Source of the DNA: Streptomyces spiralis | GTDB lineage: Bacteria > Actinomycetota > Actinomycetes > Streptomycetales > Streptomycetaceae | Reading direction: 5' to 3' | Assembly: GCF_014654675.1 (NCBI RefSeq) | Contig: NZ_BNBC01000014.1 | Coordinates: forward strand, 1 to 64,000 | DNA: 64,000 bases | Shown here: positions 1 to 7,561 of the stretch, piece by piece | How positions within the stretch are numbered: the first letter of the stretch is position 1 | How the letters are laid out: the number at the start of each line of letters is the position of its first letter | Translations under genes and position numbers: made by a program | The notes under the pieces: generated by a model | Seen by the model: the letters and a program-made list of their open reading frames with translations, nothing else | Told to the model about the DNA's origin: nothing | The model's database searches: none

Positions 1-145
1 CTCATCCCCACGACCACATCAACGAGCGGACAAGCCGACAGTCACATGATCAACAGCCTTTTGTTAGAGCCAGTTAGTGCCAGCCCACTTGGGCGTAAAG
101 CAGCCGATGCTAGGGTCCTGTCGATCGAGTTACGGGGGATAGCAG

Positions 146-565
146 GTGTTCACAGTTTTCACGGCTGCAGTGTTCATCCTGCTGGCGCCGCACGCGCCTT
201 GGTACATCAACCTTCCTATCCTCCTCGTCGTGGCCGTCTCCTTCCTCGCGGACACCGCATCGAAGAAGAGGCACGTCCGGTACCTGGCCTTCGGCTACCT
301 CCTCCTCATCGACGTCGCCGCGCCCTACGAGACGAGCCGGAAGGACGGCTGGAACTGGGTCGCATGGGTCGACCTGGTCCTCCTGCTGGCGGCGACCCTC
401 GTGGCGGCGCTCTTCGTCCTGTCCGGTCAAGAGAACGCCGGCAGCACCCGCCCGGCACCCTTGCCGGCGGTACGCAACCGGCCGGTTCCGGCACCGCGCC
501 GACGCCCGGCGCGAGTCGCTGCCCTGCGTCGGCAGGCGGAGCGGGCCGCGTCCCGCCGCCGCTGA
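146..565 (+). CDS. Small multi-pass membrane protein of unknown function
   Basis: A 139-residue protein from a GTG start, with a purine-rich GGGGGA a few bases upstream. The first ~95 residues carry about three hydrophobic segments (near residues 3-14, 20-34 and 71-92), separated by a basic stretch (KKRH) and a short polar loop containing RKDGWNW. The last 45 residues are a highly basic Arg/Ala/Pro-rich tail, likely cytoplasmic. I recognise no family. It stands alone on the left edge of the window and no partner gene is visible. The coding frame shows the expected third-position GC in the hydrophobic part, which supports it over the overlapping frames. Confidence 0.6.
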   Translation: MFTVFTAAVFILLAPHAPWYINLPILLVVAVSFLADTASKKRHVRYLAFGYLLLIDVAAPYETSRKDGWNWVAWVDLVLLLAATLVAALFVLSGQENAGSTRPAPLPAVRNRPVPAPRRRPARVAALRRQAERAASRRR

Positions 566-898
566 CCGGGGAGGTCGAACAGGCGGATCTTTTGCTCAGG
601 GAGGACTGGGATCATCCGTGGATACTCCGGGTTCCTCGTTTTCTCCGGCGCCTCTTGACCGAGGCGCCGGCGGTGGTAACGACACCGGCGTCGGACCAGA
701 CGACGTGGCTGGAGAAACACGGTGTCGTGACGGACGAGATCACTCCCTGATCTGCTCCGTCTCTGATCTGTGCCCGTGCAGTCGATCAACGCTGCGACCT
801 GCGACTTAGCTGGCGGTGTTTGTCAGCGTTGGTCGTCGTCGAGCGCCCTCGTACGGCCCACGGGCGGCCCGGCTCCAACGGCTCTTGCAGGTGACAGG
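566..898. other. Non-coding stretch, no gene recognised
   Basis: About 330 bases without a convincing gene. Frames are open on both strands, but none has an RBS-start pair, a recognisable motif or consistent codon use. A plus-strand frame covering roughly 590-750 gives a protein-like Trp- and Leu-rich stretch and may be a gene remnant, but I cannot assign it. Confidence 0.4.
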
Positions 899-1330
899 AT
901 GGCCGGCATGCCCCTGCCTGCACCAAAGGATCTGACCTCGACGGTCCTGCGAACCGACTTCAGCGATGACGCGGCCTGGTCCGCAGTACAAGCAGCGATC
1001 GACGCGGCAGACGGCTATCCACACGCCACGTACGTCAGTGATTCCCGCTTCACCGACGTGAGCATCCAGGCGCTGATCGACGAGGAGGCCGCCACCGAGG
1101 AAGACGACAGGCTCACCTACGTGTTCCTCGCGGATGCGACCACGATGACCGACCCTTCGTCTCCGCTCCTGGCCGTCGACCTCTACGACGAACCTGGACG
1201 GACATTCCGGGTCCCGGCCCGGTGGTACCCCGAGATTTCCGCCAATCTGAGCATCGCCAACATGGACTTTGCCGACTTCGCCGATGCAGCTGACGGTACA
1301 GGGACGTTCCGCGGTTGGGGCGACGACTGA
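899..1330 (+). CDS. DUF6924 domain protein
   Basis: A 143-residue soluble acidic protein. The ATG at 899 was chosen over longer upstream extensions because similarity to the family begins with the LPAPKDLTS.VLRTDFSD region. A second ATG at 908 is also possible. Recognisable features are LVLRTDFSDD-like residues near the N-terminus, LTYVFLADATTM mid-protein, and a VPARWYPEISANLSIANMDF block near the C-terminus. These are typical of the small DUF6924 proteins common in Streptomyces. The function is unknown. There is no signal peptide or membrane segment, and it appears monocistronic. Confidence 0.75.
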   Translation: MAGMPLPAPKDLTSTVLRTDFSDDAAWSAVQAAIDAADGYPHATYVSDSRFTDVSIQALIDEEAATEEDDRLTYVFLADATTMTDPSSPLLAVDLYDEPGRTFRVPARWYPEISANLSIANMDFADFADAADGTGTFRGWGDD

Positions 1331-1893
1331 ACCGGTCCGTTCCCTCATGGGGTGCCCTCTGCCTGTGAGGACGGCGCCTCGGGGATCGTCTGTGCCTCAC
1401 CCGACGACAGTCAGCCACGCTGGCGGCTGAGCCGACCGATCAGGCGCGCGTGGGCCTTGCTGCGCGTGCTGCCCGGCCGCTTCAGCGGGAAGCTCGCGAC
1501 CGTAGTTCCGCGAGCACGGGGGTTAGCCGCGAGAGTTGCGCCGCTGGCGTCGCCCCGGCGCACCGGCTCGAGCGGGGCCGTCGATGCTGTTTCTCGGCAT
1601 TTGATGGGCCGATGCGGACTTCCACGGAGCACGGAGGCAGGCAGTGCTATCGCCGCAGTTCCCGCAAGGACCTGTGCAAGAGGCCACTTGGACAGGGAAA
1701 TTGCAACTTCGACATGGCTCGCAGGGGCAGCTACCTTCATCTGGTCTTCGGTGGTCGCCACGGTCGCACAGGGGTTCCTTGAGGCCGGGCCGGCCGCGAC
1801 GGGATGAGTCGGTCATGCCCCACGAACCATCGCCCCCATGCGCAAGCAACCGAACCGGGTCCACGCCAGGCAGCCCCAACCAGGGAGAGACGC
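1331..1893. other. Non-coding stretch, no gene recognised
   Basis: About 560 bases between the DUF6924 and DUF3291 genes. Several short frames are open on both strands. None has a recognisable domain, clear codon bias or a start with a good ribosome-binding site. It could hold a decayed gene. The final 15 bases carry the AGGGAG ribosome-binding site of the next gene. Confidence 0.4.
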
Positions 1894-2469
1894 ATGCCCC
1901 ATCTTGCTCTGTACACATTCGGCGTCCTGAAGTCACCTCTCGCCGATCCCGCACCTCTCACGCGCGAGTTCTACGACATTGGTGAAGCCGTCTACCGGAA
2001 GATGAGTCAGCACCCCGGGTACCTCGCTCGTGCTGAAGCGGTAGACGGTGACCGGGGCATGCTCTTCGAGGCGGACTGGGGTGCATGGGGAGAGTTCGCC
2101 GTACCGCCTTGGTACGGCAAGGGCCGTACAGTGGAAACGACCGCCCTGGCCGCGACTCTCTCACTCTGGACCGACCTGGGCTCGGCCTTCGACGCCGTCT
2201 ACACCGGTCTGCACCGTGAGGCGCTGAACAGGCGTTACGACTGGTTCGAGAGGACAGGGCACCCAAATCACGTGTTCTGGTGGGTCTCCGACGGCGTGAT
2301 ACCCACCTGGCGGGACGGGGTTTCCAGGCTGGAGCACCTCCACGACCACGGCACCGCGCCGCACGCCTTCACCTTTCACGACTCGTTCGCCCCGGACGGA
2401 ACTCCGACCAGGATCAAAGGCATCCATCGGGCCGAAGAGCGACCAGGTTCGCTGAACAAGGAAGCCTGA
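1894..2469 (+). CDS. DUF3291 domain protein
   Basis: A 191-residue soluble protein. The ATG at 1894 follows AGGGAG by about five bases and starts exactly where family similarity begins (MPHLALYTFGVLK). Conserved-looking blocks are LTREFYDIGEAVY, LSLWTDLGSAFDAVYTGLH and HVFWWVSDGVIPTW. These fit DUF3291, a dimeric alpha-beta barrel fold family of unknown function related in fold to small monooxygenases. A strong hairpin follows the stop codon, so the gene is probably a single-gene transcript. Confidence 0.85.
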   Translation: MPHLALYTFGVLKSPLADPAPLTREFYDIGEAVYRKMSQHPGYLARAEAVDGDRGMLFEADWGAWGEFAVPPWYGKGRTVETTALAATLSLWTDLGSAFDAVYTGLHREALNRRYDWFERTGHPNHVFWWVSDGVIPTWRDGVSRLEHLHDHGTAPHAFTFHDSFAPDGTPTRIKGIHRAEERPGSLNKEA

Positions 2470-2529
2470 ACGACTGGATTCGCTGTCAAACGCCTCGATT
2501 GACTGACGGCGAACAGCAATGGAAGGGCC

Positions 2530-2570
2530 TGGCTTTGTTCACGAAAACCCGGTTGTCGTGAACAAAGCCA
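2530..2570 (+). terminator. Strong hairpin terminator after the DUF3291 gene
   Basis: A perfect 15-bp inverted repeat (2530-2544 and 2556-2570) with an 11-base loop lies 60 bases downstream of the stop codon. The left arm reads TGGCTTTGTTCACGA. There is no T-run, as is usual for actinomycete terminators. Its unusually low GC compared with its surroundings is notable. Confidence 0.7.
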
Positions 2571-2676
2571 AACGCTCCGACTCCCCGTCACGGACATGTG
2601 GCCTATGAGTCGTCGCGTTCAGAGCCGGTTCACGAGCTTCTGCAAGCGCGACCGGCAACGAGCGCTGCCTCTGTCA

Positions 2677-2712
2677 CCTGTGGTGCCACTACACTCCGCC
2701 TGGCACCACAGG
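2677..2712. promoter_or_regulatory. Perfect 12-bp inverted repeat upstream of a membrane-protein gene
   Basis: CCTGTGGTGCCA (2677-2688) and its exact reverse complement (2701-2712) are separated by 12 bases and end 37 bases before the ATG at 2750. The symmetry and position suit a dimeric repressor operator or a 5'-leader hairpin. No protein is known to bind it from the sequence alone. Confidence 0.55.
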
Positions 2713-2749
2713 ACGTACACCAACTGGCCGAAAGCGAACGGGGAGTGGC

Positions 2750-3724
2750 ATGGCTACGGGGGGATGGGGGCCGGGAAACGGCCCGGGCCAGCCGGGCGGC
2801 AACGGACCGGGAGGCCAGGGCGGCTGGGGCGCTCCCTACGGACCACCGCAGGGAGGCCCGTACGGTCCGCCACCACCGAATCCGGGCCCGTACCCGTACC
2901 CGAACCAACCTGCGTACCCCTACGTCCCCCAGCCCACGAGGCCCGCCGCCCGGCGCCGCCGCGGCTGCCTGTCGTTGGGCTCTCCCTTCGGGCTCGTCGG
3001 CGCGATCCTGCGCTCCGCGCACCGCGTTGCCACCAGGCTCTTCGCGCAGGAGGGCGACGGCCGGATCGAGGACCGCACCGTGGACCGCGTCCAGTTGGCC
3101 CGTACGGTGCTCGGTGCCGCCGCCACCATCGCCCTGATCCTCGCCTACAACGTGGAACCGAACCGCTGGGAGGACGCGGCGTACGGCGGTGCCGCCCAAC
3201 TCATCGTCGCCCCGTTCGTGCTGATCATCGCCGCGCCCCTGGTCATCATCGGATTCATCTACTACGCGCCCCCGCACCTGCGGCCGCATCTGCGCTCCCG
3301 GCTGCGCGCTCCGCTCAAGGCGGTCGGCTGGTACGTGCTGACGTTGGTCGTGATCGGCGGGATCCTCGTCCCGACGGCCCTGACCGTCAACGCCGACGAC
3401 GGGAAGAGCTGGTGGGAGTACGTACTGGCCGTCGCCTCGCTGATCGTGATCGTGTGGGGCCTTCCCTTCTTCTTCATGGCGTCGCTGTACTCGGCCCGCA
3501 GTGCCTTCAACAGCGCCCAGGTCCACCCGATGCTGCCGCCCGTGCTCACCATGACCCTGGTGTGGGTGTTCGCGGCCTTCAGCCTGATCGGCGACGGCAT
3601 GCCGGCGGGCCCGCCCGTCGTCCAGTTCTGCTCCGCGCTGGGCGGGCCGCTGTCGCTGACCGCCGTCTCGCTGTGGGAACTGCGGCGGATGAGGACACGT
3701 TTCGGCGTCACCCTGCGCGCCTGA
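2750..3724 (+). CDS. Pro/Gly-rich multi-pass membrane protein
   Basis: A 324-residue protein with an ATG preceded by GGGGAG. Residues 1-65 are a low-complexity Gly/Pro/Tyr/Gln tail typical of many Streptomyces membrane proteins. It is followed by a basic RRRR segment near residue 70 and about five or six transmembrane helices between residues ~120 and 310. Several are very hydrophobic, such as LIVAPFVLIIAAPLVIIGFI. There is no catalytic motif and the family is not recognised. A perfect inverted repeat lies just upstream and a hairpin just downstream, so it is likely monocistronic and separately regulated. Confidence 0.8.
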   Translation: MATGGWGPGNGPGQPGGNGPGGQGGWGAPYGPPQGGPYGPPPPNPGPYPYPNQPAYPYVPQPTRPAARRRRGCLSLGSPFGLVGAILRSAHRVATRLFAQEGDGRIEDRTVDRVQLARTVLGAAATIALILAYNVEPNRWEDAAYGGAAQLIVAPFVLIIAAPLVIIGFIYYAPPHLRPHLRSRLRAPLKAVGWYVLTLVVIGGILVPTALTVNADDGKSWWEYVLAVASLIVIVWGLPFFFMASLYSARSAFNSAQVHPMLPPVLTMTLVWVFAAFSLIGDGMPAGPPVVQFCSALGGPLSLTAVSLWELRRMRTRFGVTLRA

Positions 3725-3758
3725 TCCGCCTTCGCCGGGCCCCGCTCCCAGGAAAAGC

Positions 3759-3782
3759 GCGGACCTTCGGTGAGGGGTCCGC
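3759..3782 (+). terminator. Hairpin terminator
   Basis: GCGGACC and GGTCCGC (7-bp stem, 10-base loop) lie 35 bases after the stop codon of the preceding membrane-protein gene. Confidence 0.5.
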
Positions 3783-4149
3783 CTCCGCTCGTTCGATGTC
3801 GGCAATCCTCGGCTCCCGCATCCGCAGTTGGGCCGGCGTCACCTCGGCTCTTCCTACGACTGTCGTTAGTAGGCGTCAGTGGTCGCCACTGAGCGACGTC
3901 GGACGGCCATCCGGCTGTGAGCTACCACTGTCACCGTTCCGAGCCCCTCACTCCGAGCAGACCGTCCATGGCGATACGTGCCGCCGCCACGACGGCATCG
4001 AGGCGATCACCCAGGTGGGAGCGGACCTGAAACCCCTCTCCGTCGGTTCCGTGGGGACATCGATCGCCCCTTACCAACGCGTCCGACAAGGGTGGCTTCA
4101 TCCCTGCCTCAAGGGGCACACGACCAGTGAGACCTACGGAGGTACGGAG
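3783..4149. other. Intergenic region upstream of the CsbD gene
   Basis: About 365 bases without a gene. It contains a small perfect hairpin at 3876-3892 (TCAGTGG, 3-base loop, CCACTGA) and an imperfect one at 3853-3873. It must hold the promoter of the CsbD gene, but I could not identify a convincing sigma-B-type -35/-10 pair. Confidence 0.4.
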
Positions 4150-4323
4150 ATGAGCGCCGGAGAACGGGCCAAGGCAAAGGCCGAACAGATCGTCGGAAAG
4201 ACCGTGCGGACGGCGGCCCACGCGGTGCACAAGGAAACCCTCGCGGCGAAAGGCGCCGCTCTCGAAGCACGAGGCAAGATGCGGGGCGCGAAGGAACAGA
4301 CCAAGGGCTCCTTCAAGCGCTGA
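4150..4323 (+). CDS. CsbD family small stress protein
   Basis: A 57-residue, highly charged Lys/Ala-rich protein: MSAGERAKAKAEQIVGK opens it and ARGKMRGAKEQTKGSFKR closes it. The length, composition and the K.EQ..GK...A.GK..GA..Q.KG pattern fit the CsbD family, general stress proteins under sigma-B-type control in Gram-positive bacteria. The biochemical role is unknown. GGAGGT sits about ten bases upstream of the ATG. A long hairpin follows the gene, so it is a single-gene transcript. Confidence 0.85.
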   Translation: MSAGERAKAKAEQIVGKTVRTAAHAVHKETLAAKGAALEARGKMRGAKEQTKGSFKR

Positions 4324-4362
4324 GCGCGCTGCCGCAGGCTTGAACCTGTACCAGGAACGGCT

Positions 4363-4404
4363 GAAGGCCCAGGGAGAGGGAAACAACCTCTTGCCCGGGC
4401 CTTC
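4363..4404. terminator. Extended hairpin terminator after the CsbD gene
   Basis: GAAGGCCC (4363-4370) pairs with GGGCCTTC (4397-4404). The stem continues inward as GGGAGAGG against CCTCTTGCCC with one bulge. It is 40 bases from the CsbD stop and could work in both directions. Confidence 0.65.
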
Positions 4405-4907
4405 GGCGTTCTGAGCGGGCGTCAGGAATCGAACCCCGCGTAGCCGGTGCGGAAGAGTGCGTATGCGGATGACCGCTGAGCTGGCGAGACGCTGACCTGG
4501 ACATTCCTGGGGGGCTTGCCAACGTTCCCCGTTATTCCCCGCCGTTCGCCATCTGACCGGACACGCAGGGGACACGACGTCGTTCGTCCGACTTTTCCCG
4601 TTCGGTACCCTCGCGCCCGGCACGGGTGTGGCACGCCTGTCCCGTTCACGGAATCCTGTGGAGTCTGGCCGGTGCCGTCCGTAGTCTGAGCGCATGGGCC
4701 ATGCAAAGACCTCGTAGGGTTGGGCGATCACGTGCGTGACCAGTGGATTCCCTACTATCGGTAGGGCGGGTCGAACTCACCCCTGTGGACCACGGTTCCC
4801 CCGTGAGTCCCTGTCCGTTCTGGCACGAGAGTGGCACGGTTCGGTACCGCGACTTGGGCCGCTCGATAGGAACTAGGGGTAGCGGCCCCTGAGTTCTGTC
4901 CTGCTGG
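4405..4907. other. Gene-free stretch with a tRNA-3'-end-like fragment
   Basis: About 500 bases without a gene. Read on the minus strand, 4420-4445 gives GGGGTTCGATTCCTGACG, which looks like a tRNA T-arm. The T-stem does not pair properly and no anticodon arm could be built from the flanking sequence. Further right are scattered GGCACG and GGGGACACG words like those often left around integrated elements. It may be a relic attachment site of a lost integrative element, but no integrase remains. Confidence 0.3.
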
Positions 4908-5507
4908 TCAGTCGGTCGACAGGGACTGCCGGCGGTCGGCTGGGGTCTCCATGGTTGCTGTGTTTCGCTGGTGTCCCGCACCCTCAAGGCAGTTGCTGAG
5001 AACGCGGCGGCACACTGGAATGAGTGACGGGTCCGACAGCCCACGCTTGGGCAGAGCGACAGAGGGTTTGCCTGAGTGGTCCATCAGTACGAACTGGCGG
5101 TCGTACTCCACCAACTCACTGAACGTCGACCAGGCGTAAGTATGCGTAACGCCTTCTGTGCTCACGGTCAGAGCTTCCTCGGTGATCACCTCCTCGTGAA
5201 GCCGCCGCAAGGTAGAAGAACGGTTCCAGACCCTGCGTGCGCTGCGGCGGAGGCCCCAACGCGAGGAGAGCGCGATTACCCGGTAGCTGTAGCCCACGAA
5301 CATCACCGCGCAGACCAACGTGATGAGCGAGGTGTCAGGCGGATAGCCGGAGCTTGTCCAGGGCGCGCCGAAGATCACCGTCAGCGCCAGGCTCACCCCT
5401 GAATTGACCAACGCTCTGTTGCGTGAGCGGCGCCATGTGGGGGAGTTGGCAGCCAATTCCGCGATGTCGTCGCTCTCCGGCACGTAGCTCAGCGTCAGCG
5501 CTTGCAT
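4908..5507 (-). CDS. YcxB-like C-terminal domain membrane protein
   Basis: A 199-residue protein. Two transmembrane helices (about residues 33-50 and 60-80, including SLITLVCAVMFVGYSYRVI) follow a short cytoplasmic N-terminus. The C-terminal ~90 residues (TEEALTVSTEGVTHTYAWST, then FVLMDHSGKPSVALPKRGL) match the YcxB-like domain pattern of bacterial membrane proteins of unknown function. The ATG at 5507 has GAGGCGAGGG just upstream. A broken immunity-type gene lies immediately upstream on the same strand. Confidence 0.75.
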   Translation of the reverse strand: MQALTLSYVPESDDIAELAANSPTWRRSRNRALVNSGVSLALTVIFGAPWTSSGYPPDTSLITLVCAVMFVGYSYRVIALSSRWGLRRSARRVWNRSSTLRRLHEEVITEEALTVSTEGVTHTYAWSTFSELVEYDRQFVLMDHSGKPSVALPKRGLSDPSLIPVCRRVLSNCLEGAGHQRNTATMETPADRRQSLSTD

Positions 5508-5556
5508 GCCCTCGCCTCAGTGATCCCGATGGTGTGAATTACGGATCATAGTGACG

Positions 5557-5960
5557 TCAGGTGAACACAGCTTTTGCCAAAGCAAGGAACTCAGGCCAGA
5601 TGTATCCCTGGTATCCCTCGAACGCTGACGGGTCGCACTCCTTCAGTCGGCGGCCGGCTCTTCCAACTCTGCCAGGACAGCGTCTTCCTCGTGGTCGTCC
5701 GCGTTGAGGAGCAGATCGCAGGTATCGACACGCAACCCTTAGTGGTGGAGGCACTGACTCCAGAGGACGACAGAGGAGCTGGCGAACCACGGCTCGCCGT
5801 CCGGCTGAATGTGGTGGACGGCTCCCGTATCCGGCTGCATGGCCCAAGCGGACGTCAGGACTGCGTTCGGCCGGTCCGAGATCTGGTCCTCAGCCATGAG
5901 GTAGAGCAGCCGCCCATCAGCGGTTGGCAGTTTTGGCTCCGTGCCCCGCTGAAGGCACAC
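5557..5960 (-). pseudogene. Degraded SUKH-4-like immunity protein gene
   Basis: Reading on the minus strand, one frame encodes a SUKH-like stretch (AVLTSAWAMQPDTGAVHHI, then PWFASSSVVLW) that stops at TAA (5739-5741). The same frame continues in good sense after the stop (LLLNADDHEEDAVLAELEE). It then needs a frameshift near 5655 to continue as DPSAFEGYQGYIWPEFLALA before the final stop. The order (substrate-like beta strands, WF.NSS-type motif, acidic linker, LK..DP.AF C-terminal block) matches SUKH-4 family immunity proteins associated with polymorphic toxins. No intact N-terminal half or toxin gene is present. The family assignment is by pattern only. Confidence 0.5.
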
Positions 5961-6159
5961 CCGCGTGAGAGCCGTTGTACTGGCGCTGCACGCCGACAGT
6001 GGGGGGTGCCCTTCTTAGTCGCTCACCGACTTCCAGGCCACGAACACCCGAGACCGTCCGCCAGGCCCGGCCGGGGCCGTGCCGCGCGCAGGGCGCGGAG
6101 CGAGCCGCCCAGGGCACGGCCCGCTTCTGCCTCGTCGGCCGGCGTCGTGCGCGGACGAG

Positions 6160-6193
6160 GCCGGCCCGGCCCCGGAAGCGGGGCCAGGCCGGC
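6160..6193 (-). terminator. Terminator of the chitinase pair
   Basis: A 14-bp GC stem with one mismatch and a GAAG tetraloop region (loop 6175-6178) lies 24 bases past the stop of the downstream chitinase gene. Confidence 0.7.
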
Positions 6194-6216
6194 TCGGCGT
6201 GCAGAGCGCGCGGGGT

Positions 6217-7476
6217 TCAGCAGGAGCCGAGGTCCTGCCAGACGCCCCACTCTCCGGTGGTTCCGGGCTCCTCGCCCTGCGTCCACCACTTGGCCTTCCA
6301 GTTGTGGCCGTTCCACGAGACCGTGTTGCCGCCGGTGTAGACCTGCGAGGAGTTCCACGCGGCGATGGTGCAGGTCGAGCCGCCACTGGTCCCGCCGCTC
6401 GTCGTGCCACCCGTTGTGGTCCCGCCGCTCGTCGTGCCGCCGGACGTCGTTCCCCCTGTCGTCGTACCGCCCGACGTCGTACCACCCGACGTTCCCGAGC
6501 CCCCCGCGTACGCCATGAACGCGTCGGTGAACGCCAGGCTGCTCTGGCTGATCTCGCTGCATGTCGACAGCGAGTTGGCGCTTCCGCTGCACGGCTGGTC
6601 GCGGTTGATCGACCAGAACGCCAGCCGTCCGACGCCGTGTTGTTCGGCGAAGTTCTCCACGGTCGCCGCGTCCGCCAGCGTGAACGTCGAGCCGTCGTCG
6701 TTCTTGCCGATCATCGGGGTGATCCCGAGGTTCGCGTACGTGTAGCTCGAGTCGACCGACTGCATCTGGGCCAGCGTCGCCTGCGCGGCGGCGATCGAGC
6801 CCTGGCCCATCTCGGTCCCGGTGCCCGAGTAGTAGTCCATGGTCATGATGTTGACCACGTCGATCTTGATGCCCGCGTTCTTCGCGGCCTTGAGGATGTT
6901 GACGCCGTCGTTGGTCAGCCCGCTCGCCAGGACCGGCAGGGTCATGGAGAACTGCAGGCTCGGGTTGGACGCCTTGAGGTCCTTCATCGCCTGCATCTGG
7001 CGTGCTGCGGCGGCGGTGTCCGCCACCGCGGCGCCCTCGACGTCGAAGTCCAGCTGCGTGACGCCGTAGTCGTTGATCAGGGCCTGGTACCCGGCGTCGA
7101 TCGAGCTCTGGGTCGTACACGTCCAGGCCAGCGGCAGGCCGCTCGCGCCGCCCGAGGAGATGATCACGGACGCGCCCTCGGACTTCGCCTTGGCGATCAG
7201 CGGGTCGGTGTAGGAGTCGTTGCCGATCGGGAGGGTGTCGCCCCAGATCTGGTTGCAGCCTGAGCCGAGTACGAAGGCCGCCGTGTACGCCTTGAGGTTG
7301 TGGCCCGTGATGGCCTTGTCGAGCATGCCTTCCTGGCTGTTCGACATGTCGACGTAGGGGGCGACGGAGTAGACGCCGGCCGACGCGGCCTCGCCGTCGG
7401 GGGCCAGGGCGAGGACCGCACCGGCGGTCACGAGGGCGAGCGCGGAGGCCGAAGCCGCCATTTTGGCAAAGTGCAT
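6217..7476 (-). CDS. Secreted GH18 chitinase with C-terminal chitin-binding module
   Basis: A 419-residue exported enzyme. The Sec signal peptide covers residues ~1-31, ending at an AxA-like site. The GH18 catalytic domain spans ~34-325, then a Gly-Ser-Thr-rich linker (~326-368) and a CBM5/12-type chitin-binding module (~370-419) with the aromatic surface WNGHNWKAKWWTQGEEPG. The catalytic motif reads TQLDFDVE, with Glu147 as proton donor. The first Asp of the usual DxxDxDxE is replaced by Thr, as I recall from the ChiC-like subgroup. MDYY (~214-217) is the substrate-distorting motif. It should hydrolyse chitin extracellularly. It lies 85 bases downstream of a second chitinase gene on the same strand and probably shares its promoter. 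Confidence 0.92.
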   Translation of the reverse strand: MHFAKMAASASALALVTAGAVLALAPDGEAASAGVYSVAPYVDMSNSQEGMLDKAITGHNLKAYTAAFVLGSGCNQIWGDTLPIGNDSYTDPLIAKAKSEGASVIISSGGASGLPLAWTCTTQSSIDAGYQALINDYGVTQLDFDVEGAAVADTAAAARQMQAMKDLKASNPSLQFSMTLPVLASGLTNDGVNILKAAKNAGIKIDVVNIMTMDYYSGTGTEMGQGSIAAAQATLAQMQSVDSSYTYANLGITPMIGKNDDGSTFTLADAATVENFAEQHGVGRLAFWSINRDQPCSGSANSLSTCSEISQSSLAFTDAFMAYAGGSGTSGGTTSGGTTTGGTTSGGTTSGGTTTGGTTSGGTSGGSTCTIAAWNSSQVYTGGNTVSWNGHNWKAKWWTQGEEPGTTGEWGVWQDLGSC

Positions 7477-7561
7477 GGGAGTCCCTCGGGCATGGAGTGG
7501 TGGGGTGGGGGAGTGCAGGCGATGTGGGAGAGGAAGGGGGAGGGAGGAAGTGGGGGCAGCG

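Noticed and set aside
1331-1893. Short overlapping frames in the gap after the DUF6924 gene
   Set aside because: No consistent codon bias, RBS or motif in any frame.
4405-4500. Intact tRNA gene
   Set aside because: Only a T-arm-like piece is present; the T-stem is mispaired and no anticodon or D arm can be formed.
3931-4731. Possible long minus-strand gene across the CsbD region
   Set aside because: No start with RBS, no motif, and it overlaps the recognised CsbD gene and terminator.
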